From the NCBI GenBank assembly GCA_944393415.1, contig CALYAD010000039.1:1-38514 (forward strand): 38,514 bases of DNA. The letters run 5' to 3'. The stretch comes from an uncultured Clostridia bacterium (GTDB lineage: Bacteria; Bacillota; Clostridia; Oscillospirales; CAG-272). The position numbers were made by a program, and so were the translations under genes. Under the pieces are notes generated by a model. The model was not told where the DNA came from, did no database searches, and saw nothing but the letters and a program-made list of their open reading frames with translations. Below, piece after piece: positions 1-7,979 of the stretch (positions are counted from its first letter, which is position 1; the number at the start of each line of letters is the position of its first letter).

Positions 1-24
1 CGCTCTTTTGTCGTCCTTAATATT

Positions 25-46
25 GCCTCCAACAGAGGCTTTTTTT
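25..46 (+). terminator. Rho-independent terminator of an upstream + strand gene
   Basis: A GCCTC/GAGGC stem with a five-base CAACA loop is followed directly by seven T residues. No + strand gene inside the window ends here, so it should terminate a gene that lies just left of the window. The remaining bases up to about 180 show no supported gene. Confidence 0.7.
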
Positions 47-180
47 GTTTTGAATGCCGATCCCTGTGCAAACAGGAATGAGAGAGCTGCCGCTCTCGCA
101 TCTTATAATGCTTTTGCGACAGCCCCATTTTCACGGTACAGGCTCAGAGTGAGTCGTTCCCGTTTTCAAATAATTATTTT

Positions 181-450
181 TTATTTTTTGTCGGCCTCAG
201 TTTCCTCGGAGGGAGCGGACTCCACCTTTTCAACCTCTTCGTCCGCGTCGTCGTCGAGATCGCAAAGCTCGCACTCGTCACATCCGCCGCCGCAGCTGCC
301 ATCATCGGAATCAACGTCGTTTTCGTCGGCATTATCGCCTGTCAGCTTGTTACGGCATTTGCTTATTATCGCAATAGCCGCGGCCGCCGCGGCGAGCACG
401 ATGCCGAAGACAACTAAAAATTTTATTATACCGTTCGCTTTCTTGCACAT
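181..450 (-). CDS. Small membrane-anchored, Cys-rich acidic protein (hypothetical)
   Basis: This encodes 89 residues that I cannot assign to a named family. Residues 8-30 form one very hydrophobic, alanine-rich helix, so the protein is probably anchored in the membrane by its N-terminus. The rest is highly acidic. It contains a cysteine cluster at C53, C57, C60 and C63 (CX3CX2CX2C), set among glycines and aspartates, which could bind a metal or iron-sulfur centre; that is inference. The ATG is preceded by AAAGGAGAAAACATC, a good ribosome binding site. A near-consensus promoter lies about 85 bases upstream, so the gene is transcribed on its own rather than only with rpe. The start, binding site and promoter together support a real gene despite its size. 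Confidence 0.75.
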   Translation of the reverse strand: MCKKANGIIKFLVVFGIVLAAAAAAIAIISKCRNKLTGDNADENDVDSDDGSCGGGCDECELCDLDDDADEEVEKVESAPSEETEADKK

Positions 451-534
451 GATGTTTTCTCCTTTACAAAATATTTCTGTCCTGTTTTATTACCGTTTCG
501 CAAACGCAATTATTCGATTTGCCTTTACGGTTAC

Positions 535-563
535 ATTATAACATATTATTTCCGCTTTGTCCA
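535..563 (-). promoter_or_regulatory. Promoter of the small Cys-rich membrane protein gene
   Basis: On the minus strand TGGACA (558-563) and TATAAT (535-540) are separated by exactly 17 bases, and the -10 box is extended (TGT before TATAAT). It resembles a strong housekeeping sigma-factor promoter. Transcription would begin near 528 and give a 5' leader of roughly 78 bases. Confidence 0.8.
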
Positions 564-567
564 TTGA

Positions 568-594
568 TTTACAAAAACATTTGTAAACTTTTTT
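568..594. promoter_or_regulatory. AT-rich inverted repeat between rpe and the next promoter
   Basis: TTTACAAA and TTTGTAAA form an 8-bp inverted repeat with a four-base spacer (568-587), followed on the + strand by C and six T. It sits immediately upstream of the -35 box at 558-563. It could be an operator for the small membrane-protein gene or a weak terminator; the A/T-only stem makes the second less likely. Confidence 0.35.
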
Positions 595-616
595 ACATGG
601 TCTTTACATTATATTA

Positions 617-1261
617 TCAGGAGCGCATTGAGCGTATCGCCTCGGCCGCGTCCGGCGCTCCGAATACCGAGGAGCCGGCAACAGCGACCGTCATACCGTT
701 TTCTCTCAGTATACCCACGTTACTCCGATTTATGCCGCCGTCCGCTTCAATCTCCGCTTTTATTCCGTAAGCCCGGCAAAGCTCTGAGACCTGACGCAGC
801 TTCTCAACAGTCTCCGGAATAAGCTTTTGACCTCCGAAACCGGGCTCCACCGTCATAATAAGCGCCAGATCACACAGATTCAGATATTTTTCAATTACCG
901 TCACGGGAGTACCGGGCTTTATCGCCAATCCCGCCTTAATACCGCATCCCTTAATCGCTTTAAGAGCGGCTTCAACGTCCTGACACGCCTCATAATGCAC
1001 TGTCAGCAGATCGGCGCCCGCTCGTTTGTAATCGTCTATGTATCTTATCGGATCGTTTATCATCAGATGAACGTCAAAAAACAGTCCTGACTTTTTCCGT
1101 ATCGATGAAATGACACACGGTCCGAAGGATATATTGGGTACAAACGCACCGTCCATGACATCCAAATGCAGCCAATCGGCGCCTCCTTCCTCAACGCGTT
1201 TTATCTCGCTTTCGAGTATACTGAAATCCGCCGCGAGCAACGAGGGTGATATTTTTATCAT
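617..1261 (-). CDS. rpe: Ribulose-phosphate 3-epimerase
   Basis: The enzyme interconverts D-ribulose 5-phosphate and D-xylulose 5-phosphate in the non-oxidative pentose phosphate pathway, in the cytoplasm. The 214-residue product has the usual family length and a TIM-barrel pattern. The start MIKISPSLLAADF, the motif LHLDVMDGAFVPN and the EADGGIN segment are all typical. The expected metal ligands H32, D34, H65 and D174 are present, with the two aspartates as acid/base residues. The ATG has an excellent site, GGAGGATTAAT. That site is part of a leader repeat (1267-1388) directly upstream. The gene follows the uridine-kinase-like gene on the same strand, but 700 bases and a terminator separate them, so it is probably transcribed separately. 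Confidence 0.95.
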   Translation of the reverse strand: MIKISPSLLAADFSILESEIKRVEEGGADWLHLDVMDGAFVPNISFGPCVISSIRKKSGLFFDVHLMINDPIRYIDDYKRAGADLLTVHYEACQDVEAALKAIKGCGIKAGLAIKPGTPVTVIEKYLNLCDLALIMTVEPGFGGQKLIPETVEKLRQVSELCRAYGIKAEIEADGGINRSNVGILRENGMTVAVAGSSVFGAPDAAEAIRSMRS

Positions 1262-1266
1262 ATTAA

Positions 1267-1388
1267 TCCTCCATGCCGCCAGAGGCGACTAAAATAGAAT
1301 TTGAAAAATTTTCGTGTTTTGCAATAGCAAAAAAATTTATGCGTGAAAGCGTCTGCATTCCGATGCGATCAAATTAATTTTTCACGCT
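1267..1388 (-). repeat. Intergenic leader repeat, copy A (upstream of rpe)
   Basis: Read on the minus strand, this unit runs from TAGCGTGAAA to the rpe ribosome binding site. It holds an 8-bp inverted repeat (1341-1348 and 1380-1387, 31 bases apart), an A/T-rich part with GAAAATTTTT, then a hairpin GCCGCC/GGCGAC (1275-1289) followed by CATGGAGG. A second copy lies directly upstream at 1391-1516 with a period of about 128 bases, and a third lies before the araC-type gene. The unit places its own Shine-Dalgarno sequence 8 bases before the rpe ATG. Confidence 0.75.
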
Positions 1389-1390
1389 AT

Positions 1391-1516
1391 CCTCCATGCC
1401 GCCAAAGGCGGCTAAAAAACCTTAATCGGTTTTTAATAGACTCGAAAAATTTTCGCAAGAAAATTTAAGCGTGAAATCACCGTATTCCGAGACGATGTAA
1501 TGTTTGCTTTCACGCT
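1391..1516 (-). repeat. Intergenic leader repeat, copy B
   Basis: This copy has the same order of parts as copy A: an inverted repeat (1469-1476 and 1508-1515, again exactly 31 bases apart), GAAAATTTTT, a perfect hairpin GCCGCC/GGCGGC (1398-1412) and CATGGAGGATAG. Here the terminal ribosome binding site is not followed by a gene but by copy A. A TTGACA box lies at 1521-1526 just outside the repeat, but its -10 partner (CATTAC or ACATTA) is poor. Confidence 0.7.
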
Positions 1517-1517
1517 G

Positions 1518-1890
1518 ATTTGTCAATGCTATATTACTTCGCAGATAAGCGACATCAAATATATTTCGAGTACCCCGATCAGTCTTCCTGAGCTGTCAAA
1601 AGATTTTCCGTTCAATAAAAATTATAAAGTCCCCGCTCTGTCGGGATATTTTGAAAATAAAGGTCCGTAAAAGCCTCCCTTACGGCTTCTTTGACCCGAA
1701 CTGCTTTTTTTACCGTTTTCGGATCCCTCTTGCCAGTGTGTCACATGGCGGTAAAATCCCATATCATGGTATCAAACGGTAAATCGATAGGGCAGCGCTC
1801 GCCCGCTTTTTGCCGCTCCGCGCCTGAGACCGAGTAATGGAAAGTTAAAAATAAAGGAATGTGGGCAGTTTAAAGACCGTATCTCAGTCG
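1518..1890. other. Gene-free stretch, no identified feature
   Basis: I find no supported open reading frame in either direction and no tRNA, tmRNA, SRP or RNase P signature. Short hairpin-forming segments such as AAGCCGTAAGGG with its partner AAAGCCTCCC are present. Possible reading frames are broken by stops. It may be untranslated sequence or eroded repeat material related to the adjoining copies. Confidence 0.4.
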
Positions 1891-1946
1891 CTTAAAATAA
1901 AGGGACCGTCCGTTCAGAGCCTCCGCGCTCAGCCCGAGGCGGTCCC
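1891..1946 (-). terminator. Terminator after the uridine-kinase-like gene
   Basis: GGGACCG (1902-1908) pairs with CGGTCCC (1940-1946), with a further inner CCTC/GAGG pairing. On the minus strand the stem is followed by CTTTATTTTAAG. On the + strand it is followed by GAGCTTTTT, so it could act in both directions. Confidence 0.6.
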
Positions 1947-1959
1947 GAGCTTTTTACGC

Positions 1960-2859
1960 TCAGATAAACTCATGATACAGAGATATCTCGGGAAGATAGC
2001 TTTCGTCTATTTCCTCAACGCCTTCAAGAGTCGCTAAGATGCTCCTGCTTTTATCGTAATAGACAGAAGCGGAGTTTATCTGAGACAGAATCTGCGTGAG
2101 GGCAGGCTTCAGCATTCCCGGCTCATAACCGAGCATTGAATCTATTATAAAATCGCTGTCTTCTTCATAAGGGAGAATGTTTTTATCCTCATTTTCAATG
2201 ACGGTTTCCCAGAGCATAAATGTAAATTCAGGCTCGGCGGAACGGTATCTGTTATCCCGGACAAGCCGTCTCCAAAGCCTGACCTCACGTCTGGATATGA
2301 TCCTGTCGCCAAAATGAAGACAGCCAAGCGGAGTTATATATACCTTGGCGGTGTGCTTCTTGTCGTCAATAAGTGAGGTGAAGCAGGGATAAATTGCCTG
2401 TATTCCTTCAAATATAATTATTTCGGCGTCATCCCTTATAAGCCTTTCATACCCCACTCGTCTGCCCTCATTGAAATCGAAGCGCGGCACGTCCACTTCT
2501 CTTCCAGCCTGCAGCTTTTTCATAAACGCCGCAAGCTCGGGAAGATCAAGCGCTTTATCCGAATCGAAATCCAGTTTCCCGTCCTTTGCCTCGGCAATCA
2601 GCTCCTTGCGGTCACGGAAAAAATCGTCAAGCGATATTATCTTTACCCTTCTTCCGCGTTCCGCGAACTCTGATATAAGCTTTTCGGAGGCGGTAGTCTT
2701 TCCGGAGCAGGTCGGACCCGAAAGGGTCAGATACCGCAGTCCCTCAAGATCGCATATCTGCTTGACAACGGTATCCAGCCTGCTTTCAAAATCGGCGTCG
2801 CAGGCATGAACATATTCCTTTTTTTCTTCCTCTGTTTCAAAGTGTATTCTTGCTACCAA
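1960..2859 (-). CDS. Uridine kinase / phosphoribulokinase-family P-loop kinase
   Basis: This is a P-loop kinase of the uridine kinase and phosphoribulokinase family, presumably phosphorylating a nucleoside or sugar; the substrate is not certain. The Walker A motif GPTCSGKTT lies at residues 48-56 of the form proposed here. SLDDFF and IIFEGIQAI match the family's second aspartate region and the FEG motif. The C-terminal third is longer than in a classical Udk of about 210 residues. I place the start at a TTG at 2859, giving 299 residues, because AGAGGAA lies eight bases before it. An in-frame ATG at 2940 would add 27 residues but has no visible ribosome binding site and overlaps the approach to hemZ. 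The gene is the last of the run cdaA to hemZ and is followed by a terminator. Confidence 0.8.
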   Translation of the reverse strand: MVARIHFETEEEKKEYVHACDADFESRLDTVVKQICDLEGLRYLTLSGPTCSGKTTASEKLISEFAERGRRVKIISLDDFFRDRKELIAEAKDGKLDFDSDKALDLPELAAFMKKLQAGREVDVPRFDFNEGRRVGYERLIRDDAEIIIFEGIQAIYPCFTSLIDDKKHTAKVYITPLGCLHFGDRIISRREVRLWRRLVRDNRYRSAEPEFTFMLWETVIENEDKNILPYEEDSDFIIDSMLGYEPGMLKPALTQILSQINSASVYYDKSRSILATLEGVEEIDESYLPEISLYHEFI

Positions 2860-3008
2860 ATTTTCAGTTCCTCTCTTATATTTGTTACGGAAGAATTCTT
2901 GCCGTCTGTCCCGGCAGTCAATTACGCACACGCGGCGCATGGCCGCTCTTTGTCAGCCGGATTAATCGCAGCGCCTTGTTTGGGCGCGCGCAGAACCTTC
3001 TGTCCGGG

Positions 3009-4496
3009 CTATACAAAGTATTCCTTCGCAAAGGCTTGCGTCAGAGCGTTCTTTTCCGACCACGCTCTGTTATAAATCTCGTCGCTTAAGTATTCGTAAG
3101 GGTATTTCGGCATCGCCGCCCGCTTTATAACGCTTCTGTCCGGCGCAACAAGCTTTGTGACCGCTCCGGCGCCCGCGGCGAAAACCGAGTGTACCTCCTC
3201 CATCATATAGATATTGTACAGTCCCTCCGCGCCCTTCAGGGCATATCCTACGTTTTCAAAATTACCGACGGTGTTTTTCTGTCTGTAAATATAGTACGGT
3301 AAATAACCGGCAAGCCCTGCCGCGACCTGTGAATAATCCACGCTCTTTCCGGTCTCCCCGCCTGAACGCGAGTAGACCTCGGTACCGTTTCGCAGAAAAT
3401 CGGAGGCCTTCTTTACGCAGAAGGTATGGAAGGTTATGTTGTCCGGACGAAGCTTGATTATTTCGTCTACGGAACGGGAGAAGCTGTAAAAGCCCTCGTT
3501 CGGAAGTCCCGCGATAAGATCGGTATTTATATATTTTATCCCGCTTTCCCTTGCCATATTATACGCGCGGTAAAAATCCTCTGTGGTATGCTTGCGGCCG
3601 ATGTTTTCAAGCACCATGTCGTTGAGCGTCTGAGGATTGACGCTTACCCTCGTTACACCGTAAGAATTTATTACCTTCAGCTTTTCCATGGTCACGGTAT
3701 CCGGACGTCCCGCCTCACAGGTAAACTCCGAAAGCGACGCGGGATCCACGCGCGAGGCGATCTTAGCGAGAAGCGCGGACAGCTTATCCGGCTCCAGAAC
3801 CGTCGGAGTTCCTCCTCCGACATAAACCGTCGCCACCCTGAGCCCAAGCGACGCGATGAGGTCAAAGGTTCTGTCTATATCATCAAAAAGGCGTACAAGA
3901 TAATCCCCGGTCATGGAAAGCAGACGCTTTGTGGAATACGAAACAAACGAGCAGTACGCGCATCTGGTCGGGCAAAAAGGGATGGATATATATACAGAAC
4001 AGGTCTTAGGCGGAGTCGCAGCAATTATGGCTGCCTCCCTTTCGGCTATATCGGTCAGCAGCGCGGCTTTTTTAGGATTTAAAAAGTAATCCGTACACAG
4101 AGCGTCCCTTATCTGAGCGGAGCTGAGTCCGGCTGACACAAGCTCCGCCGCTATCTTAGCGGGACGAACTCCGGTAAGTATTCCCCACGGAGGAGTACAC
4201 TCAAAAAGCTCCTCACCGGCAGCCACTATTGCGACTCCGGCTGCGATTTTTGCCGTTTTCACCTTTGTTATTCCCGCCCTGAACGGCTCGAACCTCTCTT
4301 TTACCGCACATCTGCGTCCGCTTCTCATTTCCGCCCTTGCCGACACTCCGCTTTCATTTTGAGCAATGGTAAGCGTAACCACATCGGAATCATCCGTCAA
4401 TGCCTCCTCGGCTGAAAACTTCGCGCCCGGGAAAAAAAGCATGCAAAGCGTCTGAACATAATAAGCGTTTATTTCTCCGTTAATATATAGCTTCAT
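3009..4496 (-). CDS. hemZ: Coproporphyrinogen dehydrogenase HemZ (oxygen-independent, radical SAM)
   Basis: HemZ-type proteins are radical SAM relatives of HemN, which decarboxylates coproporphyrinogen III to protoporphyrinogen without oxygen. The 495-residue product has an N-terminal extension of about 165 residues typical of HemZ. The radical SAM cluster CX3CX2C follows at C175, C179 and C182 within SIPFCPTRCAYCSF, and then the glycine-rich YVGGGTPTVL segment. The ATG is preceded by GAAAGGAAC, though at a fairly long distance (13 bases). A GCCGC/GCGGC hairpin lies just before that site. No other haem genes occur in the window, so the natural substrate here stays open. It follows dtd by 67 bases in the same direction. 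Confidence 0.9.
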   Translation of the reverse strand: MKLYINGEINAYYVQTLCMLFFPGAKFSAEEALTDDSDVVTLTIAQNESGVSARAEMRSGRRCAVKERFEPFRAGITKVKTAKIAAGVAIVAAGEELFECTPPWGILTGVRPAKIAAELVSAGLSSAQIRDALCTDYFLNPKKAALLTDIAEREAAIIAATPPKTCSVYISIPFCPTRCAYCSFVSYSTKRLLSMTGDYLVRLFDDIDRTFDLIASLGLRVATVYVGGGTPTVLEPDKLSALLAKIASRVDPASLSEFTCEAGRPDTVTMEKLKVINSYGVTRVSVNPQTLNDMVLENIGRKHTTEDFYRAYNMARESGIKYINTDLIAGLPNEGFYSFSRSVDEIIKLRPDNITFHTFCVKKASDFLRNGTEVYSRSGGETGKSVDYSQVAAGLAGYLPYYIYRQKNTVGNFENVGYALKGAEGLYNIYMMEEVHSVFAAGAGAVTKLVAPDRSVIKRAAMPKYPYEYLSDEIYNRAWSEKNALTQAFAKEYFV

Positions 4497-4563
4497 TAAG
4501 GTTTATCTGTTCCTTTCACGCCGCTTTGCGCGGCACATTTATAATACCCGGCTGACACCTGAG

Positions 4564-5040
4564 TCAAAGAGCCGTAAGATCCTTTTCCGAATCAAGCACT
4601 ATCGTTACAGGTCCGTCAAGGCGGCAGCTTACCGCCATATCGGCTCCGAAAACACCCGTTTCAACCGTGATCCCGGTCTCCCTCAGGGAGCCGACATATC
4701 GGTCAAACAGCTCTCTTGCCCTCTCCGGCTTTTCCGCCATTGTAAAGTCCGGTCTTGTTCCACGGCGACAGGAAGAGCAAAGCGTAAAATTCGGTACGGC
4801 GAGCACACTGCCGCCGATATCCCGTACGGAGAGCCCAAGCTTCCCGTTTTCATCCTCAAATATTCTCATAGCGGCGGTCTTTTCCGCCATTTTCCGTACT
4901 GTCTCCGGCGTGTCCCCCGCCTTTATACCCGCTAATACGAGTAAAACTCCCGCCATCAAATCGCCGCCGCTGCAGCTCCCGACCGTGCTTCCGTCCACCG
5001 TTACCGCAGCCGATACCGCTCTCTGTATAACGCATATCAT
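4564..5040 (-). CDS. dtd: D-aminoacyl-tRNA deacylase (DTD family)
   Basis: DTD hydrolyses D-amino acids (and glycine mischarged on tRNA-Ala) from tRNA, acting as a proofreading homodimer in the cytoplasm. The 158-residue product starts MICVIQRAVSAAVTVDG, and the C-terminal DGPVTIVLDS keeps the Gly-cisPro motif. Two conserved signatures differ. The usual SQFTL is here PNFTL, which keeps the catalytic-loop Thr. The residue before DGPVT is Leu rather than the usual Asn. These changes mark a divergent subgroup and may alter specificity; that is inference. The ATG follows GGTGG at a suitable distance. The gene lies 37 bases after recJ, so the two are likely co-transcribed. Confidence 0.88.
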   Translation of the reverse strand: MICVIQRAVSAAVTVDGSTVGSCSGGDLMAGVLLVLAGIKAGDTPETVRKMAEKTAAMRIFEDENGKLGLSVRDIGGSVLAVPNFTLCSSCRRGTRPDFTMAEKPERARELFDRYVGSLRETGITVETGVFGADMAVSCRLDGPVTIVLDSEKDLTAL

Positions 5041-5077
5041 AAACCAACCACCATATTTACAAATATTAATTCGGCCT

Positions 5078-7303
5078 TCAGTGTATCATCGCGGCCTTTA
5101 CGCTTTTATATCTCGGGGTTCCGAACAGGTTTACCTTTCCGTTTATACTTTCCATTGTAATACCGTACAGCTCAGAGCCGGACAGACTTTCGGTCGGGAG
5201 CTGATACATGCTTATCAGTCCCACGTCGGAAAGTATCTCAAGGATCAGCTTAAGCTTTGCCGGACGTATTTCTCTTCCCGCCTCACTCAGCCTGACCGAA
5301 AGCCTGTACAGAGAAAATACACGCGTATCCGCACCGGTAATTTCTTTCAGCAGCCTGTAGACCGCCGCAAAATCGTCACGGTCCGGAAGCAGTCCGTCCG
5401 CGACCTCAAAGCTCCCGCCGTTCTCCACTCTCGCGAGAAGCTCACATTCACACCTCGTATAGCTGAGATCTTTTTCTGCGCTCTCCTCCGTTCTGCAAAG
5501 CCTTGCGTCAAGAGCGAGAAGCTGAACGCTCCTTTCACCACGGAACTCGTTTATATCCAGTTTAAACACCATATCTATCCTATCCCCGCACTCAAGGTCC
5601 GCTTCCTGCGGAGAGATCCCGAAAAGCAGCGCCGACATTCTTCTGCCCCCGGTGCCAATCGTAAGCTTTGTGTGTCTGCCTCCGCCCATCTGTATTACCT
5701 CGAGCACCTCGGTGTTTTTCAGCAGAAATACCGGCATAGGGTTGCCTGTACCGCAAGGCTCAAAAAGCGAGAGCTCCTCTGCCAGCTCAAAATTTATCTC
5801 GTTTTCTTCAAGCTCACAGTCTATTGTCAGCTCGGCGGCATTATCGTTTAAGTCTATGAAGGCGGAAGCATATTCGTTTATCTTTTTTCTGAATTCGTCT
5901 ATTTTATCGACTTTTACGGTAAGACCGGCCGCAAGCTCATGACCTCCGTACTGCACAAGGAGCTCCCTGCACGCCCCGAGCGCCTCAACCAAATTGAAAC
6001 CGCTGATACTTCGTCCGGAGCCTTTTCCCACTCCGTCCTCAATTGAAATAAGTATGCTCGGAAGATTGAACTTTTCAGTCATACGCGAAGATACTATCCC
6101 TATGACCCCGTGATGCCAGTTTTCGCTTGCAAGCACTATTACCGGCTCACGGGAGAAATCATGTGTCTGCTCGGCGAGCCCGAGCGCTTCGCTTTCTATC
6201 CGATTCTCCTCTGCCTGCCTGATACCGTTGAGCTCGCAAAGCTCGGAGGCTATCCGGGCGGCGCGCTCACTGTCCCGACAGGTAAAAAGCTCAACGCCAA
6301 GCGAGGCGTCCGCTATTCGTCCCGCGGCGTTTATCCTCGGAGCGACGGTAAATCCGATATAAGACGCAGTAATTTTTCGCTTCTTTTGATATTTTCGTCC
6401 GGGAACGCCTGACGCGGCGTCAACTATAGCCCGAACTCCGGTGCGCGGAACCTCCTCCATGGCTTTGATACCCATCGCGCATATAAGACGGTTTTCGTCG
6501 GTGAGCGGCATAACGTCGGCGATAGTACCTATTGCGACAAGATCGATATATCCGGCGCATATCCTCTCGAGAAAATCACCTTTTCCGCTGTCAAGCAGCC
6601 TTTTTATACGCTCGGAACCGCTCAGAGCTCCTCCGTCATGGAAATATTTTCTTTCCTGACGCGTAAACTCAAGTGCCGTGAGCAGCTTGAACACGACTCC
6701 AACTCCCGCAAGCCCCTTAAACGGGTATGAACAGTCAGGGCGCTGCGGATTTATCACCGCGTCTGCCGGCGGCACCGTTTCCCGGCATTTATGGTGATCC
6801 GTGATAACCAAGCCCATTCCGAGCCGCCTTATGTAATCCGCCTCTTCAAACGCCGTTATACCGGTATCTACCGTGACAATAAGCTCAGTCCCTCCGCTTT
6901 TCAGCTTATCTATAGCTTCGCACTTCACTCCGTAGCCTTCGCTTACTCTGTTAGGAATATAATAATCCGCCTCAGCCCCGATGCTCCTAAGATAAAGAAG
7001 CAGGGCGCTTACCGATGTCACTCCGTCGACGTCATAGTCTCCGTACACCGTAATGTGCTCTCCGCGTCCGACTGACGAAAGGATTCGCTCCACGGCCTTA
7101 TCCATATCCTTCATCAGAAACGGATCGTGAAAATATTCGCTGCCGTGCTGAAGAAAGCGTCGCGCGGTTTCCGGCGTCTCGTACCCCCGCGCGCACAGAA
7201 GTCTTGCCGTTACCGGATCAATAGAAAGCGAGTCCGCCAACCGGCGCGCCGCGGCACAGTCCTTTAAATTTTCCTTTACTCTCCATTTTTTTGCTTTTGG
7301 CAT
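5078..7303 (-). CDS. recJ: Single-stranded-DNA-specific exonuclease RecJ
   Basis: RecJ degrades single-stranded DNA 5' to 3' in recombination and mismatch or base-excision repair. It belongs to the DHH phosphoesterase superfamily and needs divalent metal. The 741-residue product contains VYGDYDVDGVTS (DYDVDG at 89-94), VITDHH (DHH at 169-171) and APRINAAGRI of the DHHA1 part. An OB-like region is expected after residue 450. About 120 extra residues at the C-terminus, seen in Firmicutes RecJ, show no motif I recognise. Start MPKAKKW is preceded by GGATAGGGAAGATC, an acceptable site. The gene lies 173 bases after the RseC-like gene and directly before dtd. Confidence 0.95.
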   Translation of the reverse strand: MPKAKKWRVKENLKDCAAARRLADSLSIDPVTARLLCARGYETPETARRFLQHGSEYFHDPFLMKDMDKAVERILSSVGRGEHITVYGDYDVDGVTSVSALLLYLRSIGAEADYYIPNRVSEGYGVKCEAIDKLKSGGTELIVTVDTGITAFEEADYIRRLGMGLVITDHHKCRETVPPADAVINPQRPDCSYPFKGLAGVGVVFKLLTALEFTRQERKYFHDGGALSGSERIKRLLDSGKGDFLERICAGYIDLVAIGTIADVMPLTDENRLICAMGIKAMEEVPRTGVRAIVDAASGVPGRKYQKKRKITASYIGFTVAPRINAAGRIADASLGVELFTCRDSERAARIASELCELNGIRQAEENRIESEALGLAEQTHDFSREPVIVLASENWHHGVIGIVSSRMTEKFNLPSILISIEDGVGKGSGRSISGFNLVEALGACRELLVQYGGHELAAGLTVKVDKIDEFRKKINEYASAFIDLNDNAAELTIDCELEENEINFELAEELSLFEPCGTGNPMPVFLLKNTEVLEVIQMGGGRHTKLTIGTGGRRMSALLFGISPQEADLECGDRIDMVFKLDINEFRGERSVQLLALDARLCRTEESAEKDLSYTRCECELLARVENGGSFEVADGLLPDRDDFAAVYRLLKEITGADTRVFSLYRLSVRLSEAGREIRPAKLKLILEILSDVGLISMYQLPTESLSGSELYGITMESINGKVNLFGTPRYKSVKAAMIH

Positions 7304-7476
7304 TGCTATGATCTTCCCTATCCTTGCCGGCGCGGCATTTTTGCTCAGTTGCCGCTAATGGCATCGGTTAAATAATTACTCCGAATTCTTATCACTGAAA
7401 ACCAACGGTTTCAGACACCGTGAAAACTTGGCCTTTTAATGTCCGCACCGGTCTCCGTAAGCCTCTGTCCGGATTT

Positions 7477-7914
7477 TCAAAGCGTCTCGTCGCCATTTCC
7501 GCAGCATGGCGGATATTCGGTAACCGGCGCAAGCACTTCGATTATCACCGGAACAGCGACGCGTGTTCTTTTTTCTATAAAAAACGCGGCAAAATACGGT
7601 AAAACAAATCCGGCTCCCGCCAAAAAATATGACAGTACCTCGTTTACCGATACAAAAACAAAATAAAGCACGACCGCAAGCAGCACCGGCGCCAAAAACA
7701 GGAGCGCCGTATATTCAAGCAGTACGCCGCTCGGAGCTTCTATGATCACCGTATCGCCCTTCCGGGCGCCGAGCTTGTTTTTTACCCTGAGCTCAAGCTT
7801 TGCGGCGTTTCCGCAGAAGCGTCTGCCCGCACAGCTGCCGCACGCCTCCTCTCTCAAAACAGAAACAACGGCTTCGTTTCCTGCAGTCTCTATAACGACA
7901 GCGCTGCGTTTCAT
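7477..7914 (-). CDS. SoxR-reducing system / RseC-MucC family membrane protein
   Basis: Proteins of this family occur in Rnf/Rsx-type redox contexts and as envelope-stress regulators in proteobacteria; in clostridia the role is not established. The 145-residue product begins with a short cytoplasmic part carrying C25, C28 and C34 (CGSCAGRRFC), the expected redox or metal cluster. Two hydrophobic membrane segments follow at about 67-87 and 92-112. The tail has another Cys pair near the end (PPCCGNG). AAAGGAACCGTTATT precedes the ATG. It sits 65 bases after the FAD-dependent dehydrogenase, which suggests a linked redox function. A weak ACGGT/ACCGT hairpin near 7397-7421 may attenuate transcription into recJ. 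Confidence 0.8.
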   Translation of the reverse strand: MKRSAVVIETAGNEAVVSVLREEACGSCAGRRFCGNAAKLELRVKNKLGARKGDTVIIEAPSGVLLEYTALLFLAPVLLAVVLYFVFVSVNEVLSYFLAGAGFVLPYFAAFFIEKRTRVAVPVIIEVLAPVTEYPPCCGNGDETL

Positions 7915-7979
7915 AATAACGGTTCCTTTCTGTTACGGACTTTCTCGTTTTTCCCGCGTCCCATAATTATAACTGAATA

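Noticed and set aside
8..541. A 177-codon + strand frame
   Set aside because: It lacks a ribosome binding site, is low in complexity (runs of Ser and Ala), and is the antisense shadow of the small membrane-protein gene and its promoter.
1391..1516. Repeat copy B as a remnant protein-coding gene
   Set aside because: One frame reads through most of the copy, but copies A and C have stops or changes in that frame, so conservation is at the nucleotide level.
1518..1890. A small structured RNA such as tmRNA, 6S, SRP or RNase P RNA
   Set aside because: No conserved core of any of these could be found, and hairpins here are explained as well by repeat remnants.
2860..2940. Upstream ATG start for the uridine-kinase-like gene
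   Set aside because: No ribosome binding site, while the in-frame TTG at 2859 has a good one and fits the family start better.
4667..5851. A 394-codon + strand frame
   Set aside because: It lies antisense to dtd and recJ, which are clearly real, and its sequence shows no family motif.
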